In this document: piece after piece, positions 25,701 through 32,253 of the stretch
Layout of the letters: each line of letters opens with the position of its first letter
How positions within the stretch are numbered: the stretch's first letter is position 1
From: an uncultured Oscillospiraceae bacterium
GTDB lineage: Bacteria > Bacillota > Clostridia > Oscillospirales > Oscillospiraceae
Direction: 5' to 3'
NCBI GenBank assembly: GCA_947625965.1
Contig: CANQQO010000016.1
Location: forward strand, 1-33,513
Length of the DNA stretch: 33,513 bases
The notes under the pieces: model-generated
The model's input: only the letters and a program-made list of their open reading frames with translations
Told to the model about the DNA's origin: nothing
Databases searched by the model: none
Position numbers and translations under genes: made by a program

Positions 25701-26203
25701 CCCGGGCCGAAGATCTCCGAGAGGGTCAAGGCGTAGCTTTTGGCGCTGTCGTAGCTGTCCTCCATCAAATACTGGGGAATTGCCCCGGCCAGGCAGGCGG
25801 ACAGGGCGATGAGTCCCCCGTGATGCCGCCGCAGCAGCTCCAGGTCCACCCGGGGCTTTCCGTAAAAGCCGTTCAGAAACGCCTGGCTCACCAGCAGGCA
25901 GAGATTTTCATACCCGGTCCGGTCCTCGCAGAGCAGCACCAGGTGGTACGGGTCGTTGTCCACGCCGTAGATCCGATCCGACATATTCCGCCGCGCCACA
26001 TAGACCTCGCAGCCGATGATGGGCTTGATCCCGGCGGCCTTGGCGGCCTTGTAAAAATCGATGCAGCCATACATGACCCCGTGGTCCGTGATGGCGACGG
26101 CCTCCTGGCCCAGCTCCTTCACCCGGTCCATCATGGAACCGATGCGGCAGGCGCCGTCCAGCAGGCTGTACTCCGTGTGGACATGGAGGTGGACAAAACT
26201 CAT
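22745..26203 (-). CDS. dnaE: DNA polymerase III subunit alpha (DnaE)
   Basis: The 1152-aa polymerase begins MSFVHLHVHTEYSLLDGA, the PHP domain. Start ATG 26203 follows GAAGGAGG and overlaps the whiA stop (ATGA). The palm domain shows VGPGRGSGAASIAAY, the catalytic PDFDTDF, and GLLKMDFLGLRNLTV. The fingers, a helix-hairpin-helix region and a C-terminal OB fold (VSVAGIVQTVKMKTT) follow in normal order. It is DnaE1 type rather than PolC, since it lacks an internal proofreading exonuclease. murB-whiA-dnaE form one run. Confidence 0.98.
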   Translation of the reverse strand: MSFVHLHVHTEYSLLDGACRIGSMMDRVKELGQEAVAITDHGVMYGCIDFYKAAKAAGIKPIIGCEVYVARRNMSDRIYGVDNDPYHLVLLCEDRTGYENLCLLVSQAFLNGFYGKPRVDLELLRRHHGGLIALSACLAGAIPQYLMEDSYDSAKSYALTLSEIFGPGNFFLELQDHGIDAQRAVNQGIRRLARETGLPLVVTNDAHYLRREDAKIQDVLLCIQTAKTVDDPNRMKFQTEEFYLKSEEEMRERFPDCEEAFENTVKIAQRCNVEFVFNQYHLPEFPVPTGEDSETYFRRLCLEGFQKRYENPPEEYRRRLEYEMGVISKMGYVNYYLIVWDFIRYAKESGIPVGPGRGSGAASIAAYCLHITEVDPMKYSLIFERFLNPERVSMPDFDTDFCQERRGEVIDYVTEKYGKDHVAQIVTFGTMAARGAIRDVGRALNFTYAETDVVAKLVPTTLHITLKEALNVSPRLKEMYDGDGRVKTLIDTAMSLEGMPRNTSTHAAGVVITAKPVDTYVPLSRNDDTIVTQYTMTTIEELGLLKMDFLGLRNLTVIADAEAQIRKLQPDFSIQAVPDFDRETYAMLAEGKTQGVFQLESAGITGVCMNMKPTSIEDLTALVALYRPGPMESIPTFIANKQDPRKITYKTPLLEPILKVTYGVILYQEQVIEIFRSLGGYSMGQADNIRRAISKKKQKIIDAERPVFVYGDPKQNIPGAVARGVGEAAAQSIYDEIVAFGDYAFNKAHSACYAVVSYQTAYLKCHYPLQYMAALMTSVLDYSEKVAGYIAECKEWGIRTLPPDINRSEDHFVVEGDAIRFGLGAVKNVGHGLIRSVVEKRAEGGPFQSLEDFLQRMGEGELNKRAVENFIKCGAMDCLGHRRSELLAVYEPMMDSVSATRKRNLEGQMGLFAMLQGEDRAASVPIPTLPELDRSQRMLMEKETTGLYLSGHPMDDYRPYLKNTHVIPIGELTSEDAGFADDQIVSVAGIVQTVKMKTTRNNSMMAYVTVEDDTASIELLAFSNVLSEYGGYLRENNPVVITGRLSLRDEKEPQIVVNRARPISDFSQAPPPAEPRLPPNQLPGTTLYLRLPTETDARFRKVRAMLNMFPGTAQAVVYFADTRLRRGTRCGLDRRLVAELENVLGNGNVVVK

Positions 26204-27120
26204 ATGGAAGCCTCCTTCCCTTCCTCCGCCAGCTCCGTCAAACGGCGGAGGCGGTGACTCATGGCGCTCTTCGTGATGGGCGGCTCCATCATCTCCGCCA
26301 GCTCCGTCAACGACGCCTCGGGATTGGCCTCCCGGGCCAGGGCGGCACAGCGGAGCTTGTCCGGCAGGCTGTCCAGCTTTCCCTGGGCGCGGAGGAGCCG
26401 AATGGCCTCGCACTGTTCCTGGGCCGCCTCCACCACCTTGGTGATGTTGGCGTCGTCACAGTTGCAGCGGCGGTTGACCTTGTTGTTGAGTTCCTTTTCC
26501 AGCCGGGCCTCCATGATCCCCATGGCCGCCACAGGGGCCCCCAGGTAGGTCAAGCAGTCGGCGATCCGCTCGCTCTGCTTGAGGTAGAGGATCTGCCCGC
26601 CGCCCCGGCGGGCGGTCTTGGGATAGAAGCCCAGGACCTCCTCCATCAGGGCGTAGGTCTCCCGGCAGACGCTTTGATGGGTGGTGGTCAGCTCCAGGTG
26701 ATAGCCCTTGGCCGGGTCCGTGACGGACCCGCCCGCCAGGAAAGCCCCCCGGAGGAAGGACGCCTTGCAGCAGTCCTCCTCCACCACCGGCAGATTGACA
26801 TGGAGGGCCAGGGTATCCCTGGGACTGAACCCAAACTGGGTCATGACGAGGGCGATCTTCTCCGGGTCCGTCAACTGGAACACCAGCTTGCCCCCGCCCC
26901 CCTCCGGGGTCTGGTCAAAGGTCAGGCCGAAAGCCCGGCGAAAGAGCTTGGGCAGCCGCTGGGCAAATTCCCGGCTCTCCGTGATGATTCGCGCGCCCCC
27001 GGCGCCAAAGCTGTTGCAGAAGAGCAGGATCCCAAAGCACTCCGCAACCGCGCAGCACCGCTTCTGGGGGAAAAAGCGGCACAGCTCCGCCTTGACGCTG
27101 CCGGAAAACGATACCGCCAC
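26200..27120 (-). CDS. whiA: Sporulation/cell division regulator WhiA
   Basis: The 306-aa protein combines a degenerate LAGLIDADG-homing-endonuclease fold (region with CCKASFLRGAFLAGGSVTDP) with a C-terminal helix-turn-helix (LRCAALAREANPEASLTELAEMM, then MSHRLRRLTELA). It is a DNA-binding regulator linked to chromosome segregation and division in Firmicutes. The chosen start is GTG 27120 (VAVSFSGSVKAEL, matching the usual MSFSxxVKxEL) with AGGTGAGG upstream; upstream GTG and TTG codons are alternatives. It lies between murB and dnaE; the usual rapZ and gluP/yvcK partners are absent here. Confidence 0.94.
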   Translation of the reverse strand: MAVSFSGSVKAELCRFFPQKRCCAVAECFGILLFCNSFGAGGARIITESREFAQRLPKLFRRAFGLTFDQTPEGGGGKLVFQLTDPEKIALVMTQFGFSPRDTLALHVNLPVVEEDCCKASFLRGAFLAGGSVTDPAKGYHLELTTTHQSVCRETYALMEEVLGFYPKTARRGGGQILYLKQSERIADCLTYLGAPVAAMGIMEARLEKELNNKVNRRCNCDDANITKVVEAAQEQCEAIRLLRAQGKLDSLPDKLRCAALAREANPEASLTELAEMMEPPITKSAMSHRLRRLTELAEEGKEASI

Positions 27121-27152
27121 TGTCCTCACCTGCCCTTCCAAAAACAAACATT

Positions 27153-28049
27153 TTACCAGAGCCGGATCTCCGGCTCCAACTGGGTCCCGCTGTTCTCATA
27201 CACCCGGTCCGCCACCGTTTTCAGCAGCTCCCGGACCTGGGCGGCGGTGGCGTGGCCCAGATTGACCACGAAGCCCGCGTGTTTTTCCGAAACCGCCGCG
27301 TCCCCCACCCGTAGGCCCTTGAGGCCCGCCTGGTCGATGAGGGCGGCGGCGTAGCCTCTCGCGGGCCGCTTGAAGGCCGACCCGGCGGAGGGATATTCCA
27401 AGGGCTGAGAGGCCCGCCGCCTGGCCGCCAGCTCCCGCATTTTGGCCCGGACGGTCTCCTCCGGGGCGGGGGTCAGGACAAAGTCCGCGCTCAATACGAT
27501 CTCCCCCCACGCCTGCGCCGGGCTGTGCCGGTAGGAGAAGGTCAGCTCCTCCCCGGCGTGGGTGTGGACGCCGCCCCGGCGGTCCATAGTGGTCACCGCC
27601 GCGCAGACGCCGCCGATCTCCCCGCCGTAGGCTCCGGCGTTCATGTACACGCCGCCCCCCACGGTGCCGGGGATGCCGTGGGCAAATTCCAGGCCGGACA
27701 GCCCCTGCCTGGCGGCAAAATCCGCCGCCCGGGCCAGGGTCAGCCCCGCGCCGAAGCGGACCCGCCGCTCCCCCAGCCGTTCCGCGCCGGACAGGTCCTT
27801 CAAGCAGATGACCAGTCCCGCCACGCCCTCGTCCGGGGCCAGGACATTGGTCCCCGCCCCCAGGATCGCCGGGACCGTCCTCAGCTCCCGGCAGAGGGCC
27901 AGAAGGGCCTCCAATTCCTCCCGGGTCTGGGGAAAGGCCATGACCTCCGCCGGGCCGCCGATGCGGAAGGAGGTGTGGGAGGCCAGGGGCTCGGAAAGCC
28001 GCAAGTGCTGGCCGGGAAGCCGGGAAAAAGCCTGCTGAAACGCCGTCAT
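27153..28049 (-). CDS. murB: UDP-N-acetylenolpyruvoylglucosamine reductase
   Basis: The 298-aa FAD enzyme reduces UDP-GlcNAc-enolpyruvate to UDP-MurNAc in peptidoglycan synthesis. FAD-binding motifs are NVLAPDEGVAGLVI and GLEFAHGIPGTVGGGVYMNAGAYGGEI. The substrate/catalytic motif is SAGSAFKRP, and the C-terminal KHAGFVVNLG is conserved; it is the shorter type II MurB. Start ATG 28049 follows AGGAGG; the frame is open further upstream but runs into the promoter. It heads murB-whiA-dnaE. Confidence 0.97.
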   Translation of the reverse strand: MTAFQQAFSRLPGQHLRLSEPLASHTSFRIGGPAEVMAFPQTREELEALLALCRELRTVPAILGAGTNVLAPDEGVAGLVICLKDLSGAERLGERRVRFGAGLTLARAADFAARQGLSGLEFAHGIPGTVGGGVYMNAGAYGGEIGGVCAAVTTMDRRGGVHTHAGEELTFSYRHSPAQAWGEIVLSADFVLTPAPEETVRAKMRELAARRRASQPLEYPSAGSAFKRPARGYAAALIDQAGLKGLRVGDAAVSEKHAGFVVNLGHATAAQVRELLKTVADRVYENSGTQLEPEIRLW

Positions 28050-28104
28050 AGGGACCTCCTGAACACGTTTTTTCACCCGGCAGCGCCGGGGTATAGACAG
28101 TATT

Positions 28105-28133
28105 AGTATAGCATATCCGGCGGCAAGATGCAA
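28105..28133 (-). promoter_or_regulatory. Sigma-A promoter of murB-whiA-dnaE
   Basis: On the minus strand TTGCAT (28128-28133) and TATACT (28105-28110, preceded by TGC) are 17 bp apart, 56 bases before the murB start. It is back-to-back with the M48 promoter, the two -35 boxes being only 30 bp apart. Confidence 0.87.
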
Positions 28134-28163
28134 TTCTTACCCCGATCTTTTTTTCTTCCCCCC

Positions 28164-28192
28164 TTGCAATCCCTTTGCCGGAGGATTATAAT
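28164..28192 (+). promoter_or_regulatory. Sigma-A promoter of the M48 protease gene
   Basis: TTGCAA (28164-28169) and TATAAT (28187-28192) with a 17-bp spacer, 31 bases before the start codon. Confidence 0.9.
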
Positions 28193-28223
28193 GGAGGCAG
28201 AACCGAACGAAAGGAGCACCGCT

Positions 28224-29444
28224 ATGAATTATAAACCGATCTGCCTAATTTTGATGGGTCTGATCTTGTGCTACGACCTATTCGTCCAGTATCTCAGCTA
28301 CCGGTCGAAGGACAACCCCATCCCCGACAACGTCAAGGACCTGTACGACGGCGAGACCTACGCCAAATGGAGCTCCTACCACAAGGAGACCTGCCAGGCG
28401 GCCATTATCGCCACCTTCTTCAACGACTGCGTGTACATCGCCCTGATCGCCTTCAACGTCATGCCCCTGGTGGCCATCGAAGGGAACCCGTATTTCGGCA
28501 TGATGAGCGTTTTGGGCGTTTTTGTGCTGATCGACACCGTCCTCGGCGGGATCTTCAGCTACATTTTCAACATGAAGATCGACGAAAAGTACGGCTTCAA
28601 CAAAATGACCCTGAAGACCTTCTTTGCCGACCAGATCAAGTCCTTCCTGATCACTCTTGTGCTCCTGTTTGCCCTGATGAGCCTGTTCATCCTCATTTAC
28701 GAGGCCCTGGGTGACTGGATCTTGCTGCTGTTCTCCGGGGTGATGGTGGCGTTTCTCTTCGCGGTCATGTTCCTGGCCCCGGTGTTTTCCAAGCTGTTCA
28801 ATAAATTCACACCTCTGGAGGAGGGAGAGCTGCGGACCAAGCTCACCGCCCTGCTGGAAAAGTACGGCTACCATGTGAAGGAGATCCAGGTCATGGACGC
28901 CTCCAAGCGGTCCACCAAGGCCAACGCCTATTTTTCCGGCCTGGGCAAGACCAAGACCATCGTTCTGTATGACACCCTGATCGCCGCCATGACGCCGGAC
29001 GAGATCGTGGCGGTCTTCGCCCACGAACTGGGCCACGGGCTCCACAAGGACACCCTGAAAAACAGCGTCATCGGCATTGCCCAGATGCTTCTGATCGTGG
29101 TCCTGGCCTGGGCCACGGTGCGGACCGAGGCAATTTACCCGGCCTTTGGCTTTGCCGGCCGGAATTACGGCTTTGCCCTGCTGCTGGTGATGCTGGTGGA
29201 ATCCCAGATCGTCATGCCCCTGTTCTCCATCCTGGCCGGGGCGGTGTCCCGGAAAGCCGAGTACCGGGCCGACGCCCAGGCGGTGAAGGAGGGGTACGGC
29301 GAGGCCCTGATCACCGGGCTGAAAAAGCTGTCCAAGGAGAATCTGGCGGACCTGGCCCCCTCCAAGTGGGAGGTCCTTTTGACCTACGATCACCCGCCCC
29401 TGAGCCAGCGCATCGCCGCCATTGAAACAGAAATGAAAAAATAA
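28224..29444 (+). CDS. M48 family (Ste24/CAAX-protease-like) membrane metallopeptidase
   Basis: The 406-aa protein starts at ATG 28224 after AAAGGAG; the longer frame upstream overlaps the promoter. It has several membrane helices in the first half, the zinc motif HELGH in VFAHELGHGLH, and the third ligand and partner in RKAEYRADAQAV (E-x-x-A-D). The order (N-terminal helices, STKANAYFSGLGKTKTIVL, HELGH, two helices, ExxAD, HPP) matches the full-length Ste24 type rather than the shorter HtpX. Bacteria have no prenyl-CAAX substrates, so it is likely a membrane-protein quality-control protease. It is monocistronic with its own terminator. Confidence 0.94.
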   Translation: MNYKPICLILMGLILCYDLFVQYLSYRSKDNPIPDNVKDLYDGETYAKWSSYHKETCQAAIIATFFNDCVYIALIAFNVMPLVAIEGNPYFGMMSVLGVFVLIDTVLGGIFSYIFNMKIDEKYGFNKMTLKTFFADQIKSFLITLVLLFALMSLFILIYEALGDWILLLFSGVMVAFLFAVMFLAPVFSKLFNKFTPLEEGELRTKLTALLEKYGYHVKEIQVMDASKRSTKANAYFSGLGKTKTIVLYDTLIAAMTPDEIVAVFAHELGHGLHKDTLKNSVIGIAQMLLIVVLAWATVRTEAIYPAFGFAGRNYGFALLLVMLVESQIVMPLFSILAGAVSRKAEYRADAQAVKEGYGEALITGLKKLSKENLADLAPSKWEVLLTYDHPPLSQRIAAIETEMKK

Positions 29445-29448
29445 GCAT

Positions 29449-29485
29449 CGCCCCCAGACACGCCAAGTGTCTGGGGGCGCTTTTA
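29449..29485 (+). terminator. Terminator after the M48 gene
   Basis: CGCCCCCAGACAC (29449-29461) pairs with GTGTCTGGGGGCG (29467-29479) around GCCAA, followed by CTTTTAT. Confidence 0.9.
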
Positions 29486-29562
29486 TAAAGGGAAGTAAAA
29501 AACTGCCGATCTTCCATTTGTCAAGGGCCTTTTTGCCGCTTATGGAGCGAAACGGACCGAGT

Positions 29563-29603
29563 ATCGAAAATCGGTGGACATCCGGTTCGATTTTTGCTAT
29601 GCT
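29563..29603 (+). promoter_or_regulatory. Promoter of LytTR-DUF3021 with dyad around the -35
   Basis: TGGACA (29575-29580) and TATGCT (29598-29603) are 17 bp apart. The -35 lies at the centre of an imperfect inverted repeat, ATCGAA..CGG (29563-29574) and CCG.TTCGAT (29582-29591). The placement suggests a regulator site, possibly for the LytTR protein itself. Confidence 0.65.
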
Positions 29604-29625
29604 GTTGCCAGAAAGGAGGCGAGAT

Positions 29626-30063
29626 ATGCGGGTCGAAATTCAAATCGAGGAAGGCTGTCAGGAGCCTAGGCTCGTCATTGTCGCGGGGAAGATGACCGAC
29701 GAGGTGGCGGAGCTGGCCCGGCAGCTCTCCGGGGAGCGGCCCCAGGTCCTCGCCGGCTGCCAGGCGGAGGTGTGGCGGGTCCTGGACCCGGCGGAGATTT
29801 ATCGCGTCTACGCCCAGGGCGGAAAGGTCCTGGCGGAGACGGCCGGGGGCGTCTATACCCTCCGGCTAAGGCTCTATGAGCTGGAGGAACGGTTGGGGCG
29901 GCACTTTGTCCGCATTTCCAACTCGGAGATCGTCAATCTGAAAAAGGTCAAATCCTTCGACCTGAGCTTCACCGGCACCATTCAAGTCCGACTGACCAAC
30001 GGGGCGACAGCCTATGTATCAAGGCGTTATGTAAACAAAATCAAGGAAGTATTGGGGGTTTGA
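29626..30063 (+). CDS. Stand-alone LytTR DNA-binding regulator
   Basis: The 145-aa protein starts at ATG 29626 after AAAGGAGG. The N-terminal about 45 residues are a short alpha/beta region without a receiver Asp pocket. The LytTR domain (about 48-145) shows EIYRVYAQGGKVLAETAGGVYTL, LYELEERLGRHFVRISNSEIVNL and the terminal VSRRYVNKIKEVLG. It belongs to the receiver-less LytTR type that pairs with a membrane protein, and the next gene (4 bp downstream) is exactly such a DUF3021 partner. The membrane partner typically restrains the regulator. Targets are unknown; autoregulation is likely given the dyad at the promoter. Confidence 0.92.
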   Translation: MRVEIQIEEGCQEPRLVIVAGKMTDEVAELARQLSGERPQVLAGCQAEVWRVLDPAEIYRVYAQGGKVLAETAGGVYTLRLRLYELEERLGRHFVRISNSEIVNLKKVKSFDLSFTGTIQVRLTNGATAYVSRRYVNKIKEVLGV

Positions 30064-30067
30064 ACCA

Positions 30068-30511
30068 ATGAGACGCATCGTTTTACACCGAGCCCTTAGG
30101 GGCGCGCCGGTGGGGCTGCTGATCTGCCACTTCATTACCCTGGTCATTTCTCTGCAACATGGGAACGGGACCTATCTGGCTGTGCCCCAGGCATTGATTG
30201 CCGACTGGGGCGGGGAGCTGAACGCGGTGCTGGTCCAGACCGGGCTGTGCCTGGCCTATGGAGCCATGTGGGGCGGCGCCTCGGTGATTTGGGAGATCGA
30301 GCGATGGAGCCCGCTGCGAATGACATTGACCCATCTGGCGGTCACCGCCGGTTCCACCCTGCCGGTGGCCTGGCTTCTGCGGTGGATGCCTAGGAGTGCT
30401 CTGGGGGTGGGGGTCTACTTTGCCATTTTCTTCGGAATTTATCTGTGCATTTGGCTGGGGAGCTATGCCAAAGTCAAGGCCAGCATCGACCGGATCAATC
30501 GGAAAATGTAA
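30068..30511 (+). CDS. DUF3021 membrane protein (LytTR partner)
   Basis: The 147-aa protein has four hydrophobic helices, approximately 14-30, 55-75, 88-106 and 112-134, and a basic tail KVKASIDRINRKM, as is typical of DUF3021. It begins 4 bp after the LytTR gene with a weak GGGGGT site, consistent with coupled translation. Pairs of this kind are known regulatory membrane systems in Firmicutes. The signal sensed is unknown. Confidence 0.88.
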   Translation: MRRIVLHRALRGAPVGLLICHFITLVISLQHGNGTYLAVPQALIADWGGELNAVLVQTGLCLAYGAMWGGASVIWEIERWSPLRMTLTHLAVTAGSTLPVAWLLRWMPRSALGVGVYFAIFFGIYLCIWLGSYAKVKASIDRINRKM

Positions 30512-30516
30512 AAACC

Positions 30517-30544
30517 GCCGCCGGACCCCATTGGGTCCGGCGGC
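30517..30544 (-). terminator. Terminator between convergent DUF3021 and GyrI-like genes
   Basis: GCCGCCGGACCC (30517-30528) pairs with GGGTCCGGCGGC (30533-30544). On the minus strand it is followed by GGTTTTTACATTTT, so it fits the GyrI-like transcript best; on the plus strand no T-run follows, though the strong stem may still slow DUF3021 transcripts. Confidence 0.8.
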
Positions 30545-30549
30545 ACAGC

Positions 30550-31182
30550 TCATTTCCTTCGGATGGGGTGGCGGATCACCGTTTTCCACCGCTCCGGGGG
30601 GACCTTCCGCACGTCGGAGAGGTAGATCTCATGGTGGAGGCGGGTGGGAGAAAAGTCGTTTTCATAGCCCCGCTCCTCAAGGTAGGCGTCCATTTTGGCC
30701 ACGCTGGCGGGTTCCTCGTCAAAAGGACCCATATGCAGCATCTGGACGCAGAGCCCCTCCTCCACGGGCAGGAACTCCACCCTGGAAAAATCCTATTTCT
30801 TCTTCCGCTCCGCCTCGGCCACCGCCCAGGCAAAGTCCGTCTCCTTTACGAAGTCCGGCAGACGGATCACCGAGATCCAGTGAAATGCCGCTTTCCGCCG
30901 GTAGTCAAAGCCCTCCACGCCCTCCTGCCACCAGAAGCCCTCCAGGGGCGGCACCACGTAGTCGAAGTAGCCCTCGATCCGGTGGTCCCCAAGCTTGCTC
31001 ATTTTGATGGTAAAGGCGACGCCGTAGAGCAGACCGATAGAGGCTTTGTAAGCCCCGCCCTCCTCGTTGGGGTCCCCGGACCCCCGGACCGCCAGGTAAT
31101 TCATCCTCGGCACCGTAACGATCTCCGGCTTGGCCTTGGGGAGGTAAAATTCCCGGTACTCTTTTTTGTAGTCAAAAGCCAC
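30550..31182 (-). pseudogene. GyrI-like small-molecule-binding protein split by an in-frame TAG
   Basis: From GTG 31182 (after GGAGGAAG) the frame reads 129 aa to AERKKK, then TAG at 30793-30795, and continues in the same frame as DFSRVEFLPVEEGLCVQ... to the stop at 30550. Joined, the two parts give about 210 codons, close to the length I recall for this GyrI-like family. The N-part has YLAVRGSGDPNEEGGAY and GYFDYVVPPLEGFWWQEG; the C-part has LHHEIYLSDVRKV and VIRHPIR. A single change (for example AAG to TAG) explains the break, and the rest looks undamaged, so loss is recent, or the base is a sequencing error. A GTG before EFLPVEEG could in principle restart translation, but no ribosome binding site precedes it. 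No clear promoter is visible in the 129 bp upstream (31183-31311). Confidence 0.88.
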
Positions 31183-31311
31183 TTTTCGCTTCCTCCTTCC
31201 GTCTTCGGCGCTGTTCCAGCCGTCCCACGCCCCCTGGCAAAGGCGCGAAGGGTCGGGGGGACAAATTCGCCCCCACGATCGGCAACGGGCCTTTTCCCTG
31301 GGGTGCTGGGA

Positions 31312-32166
31312 TCAGAGAATGGTCACATAGGTCGTCAGATTGCGCTTCATGCGCTGGGCGGCTTGCACGGATTGGTTTACATAATCATTGCCATTCTCCC
31401 CCTGCTTCCAGGCGCTGGTGAGGGAGTCCCCTGCGCAGACCACCGCGCCATGACCGAAGCGGTCGAAGGCCGCGGAGCACTTTTTGGCGTTGGCGGAGGG
31501 GAAATCGTAGCCATCCACCAGGAGAAATAAGCGGTTGTATTTGGTCCGCAGGGTCTTTAGAGCCGCCTCCGCCGGGGCGCCGGCCACGGCTCCCACCTGG
31601 GAATAGCCGCATTTCCCGTAAAGGCCCTGGCCGTGGCGGTCCGCCAGCTCCGCCGCCGCCTGATGGACCAGGCGGGTGCCGGTGAGCAGGTCCTGGAGCT
31701 CCGAGGCCGAGCGGTTGGGGGTGCGGGTCAGGAGGAAGAGGCTCTTTCCCCTCCGGCACAGGGGCAGGAAGGGCCGGACGCAGTCGCTGCCCAAGTAGGG
31801 CGACAGGACCAGGCCGTCCCAGGTCCAGTTCTCCAGCTCCCGAGCCGCCGCCTCGGCGGTCTGGGGGGACAACAGCTCCGGCGCGTCCAGAACAATGTAA
31901 TAGCCCAGCTCCTTTGCCAGATCCAGGCACCCGGACAGCGCCTCCAGGCCCGCCGGGCCCAGGAGGGCGAAGCCGCCGAAGGAGAATCGCACGGCGGGAA
32001 GCAGGTCCTTGAGCCCCCCCATCAGCTCCCGGCAAAGGGCAGCGTATCCCTCCGCCAGGGGCAATTCCGCCAGGGCCGGAGGCACCTGCCGCCCGTCCGG
32101 GGAGAAGAAAAGCATGGAGGGATTTTTCAGTTTGCGGATTTTTTCCTGCAAGCGGTCAATGGACAT
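31312..32166 (-). CDS. PyrF (type 2 OMP decarboxylase)-like pseudoenzyme
   Basis: The 284-aa protein follows the subfamily-2 orotidine-5'-phosphate decarboxylase layout: MSIDRLQEKIRKLKNPS start, YYIVLDA, then DGLVLSPYLGSDCVRPFL, KSLFLLTRTPNRSASELQDL, GYSQVGAVAGA and a C-terminal helix. The catalytic DAKRGDI, however, reads D94-A-P-E-L-L-S100, so the essential Lys and second Asp are gone; the phosphate-loop end is also altered (VDGYDFPSA, CAGDSL). It is therefore very unlikely to decarboxylate OMP and may bind a nucleotide or play a regulatory role, which is inference. Start ATG 32166 has AGGGGG upstream and a consensus promoter at 32188-32216. No clear terminator is seen after it. I give it no gene symbol. 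Confidence 0.8.
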   Translation of the reverse strand: MSIDRLQEKIRKLKNPSMLFFSPDGRQVPPALAELPLAEGYAALCRELMGGLKDLLPAVRFSFGGFALLGPAGLEALSGCLDLAKELGYYIVLDAPELLSPQTAEAAARELENWTWDGLVLSPYLGSDCVRPFLPLCRRGKSLFLLTRTPNRSASELQDLLTGTRLVHQAAAELADRHGQGLYGKCGYSQVGAVAGAPAEAALKTLRTKYNRLFLLVDGYDFPSANAKKCSAAFDRFGHGAVVCAGDSLTSAWKQGENGNDYVNQSVQAAQRMKRNLTTYVTIL

Positions 32167-32187
32167 GGCAAGGCCCCCTTTTTACGG

Positions 32188-32216
32188 ATTATAACGCAAA
32201 ATTGCCGTTTTGTCAA
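32188..32216 (-). promoter_or_regulatory. Sigma-A promoter of the PyrF-like gene
   Basis: On the minus strand TTGACA (32211-32216) and TATAAT (32188-32193) are perfect consensus with a 17-bp spacer, 22 bases before the start codon. Confidence 0.93.
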
Positions 32217-32217
32217 A

Positions 32218-32246
32218 CTTCCCCAGGCGGGTCCCGCCTGGGGAAG
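32218..32246. terminator. Perfect 14-bp hairpin after kbl
   Basis: CTTCCCCAGGCGGG (32218-32231) and CCCGCCTGGGGAAG (32233-32246) are perfect arms around one base. On the minus strand it lies just after kbl but is followed only by TTTGAC; the better T-run (GCATTTTTT) is on the plus side. It ends one base from the next -35 box. Confidence 0.65.
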
Positions 32247-32253
32247 GCATTTT

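Noticed and set aside
22667-26257. 1196-codon open frame on the plus strand
   Set aside because: It is the antisense of dnaE, whose motifs are unmistakable. High GC leaves few stops on the opposite strand; composition (many Gly, His, Val, Arg) is typical of such shadows.
30793-30795. TAG as a recoded (pyrrolysine-type) codon in the GyrI-like gene
   Set aside because: TAG ends other normal genes here (DUF1385, the histidine kinase, the cytidylate kinase-like gene), and nothing in the window suggests pyrrolysine use.
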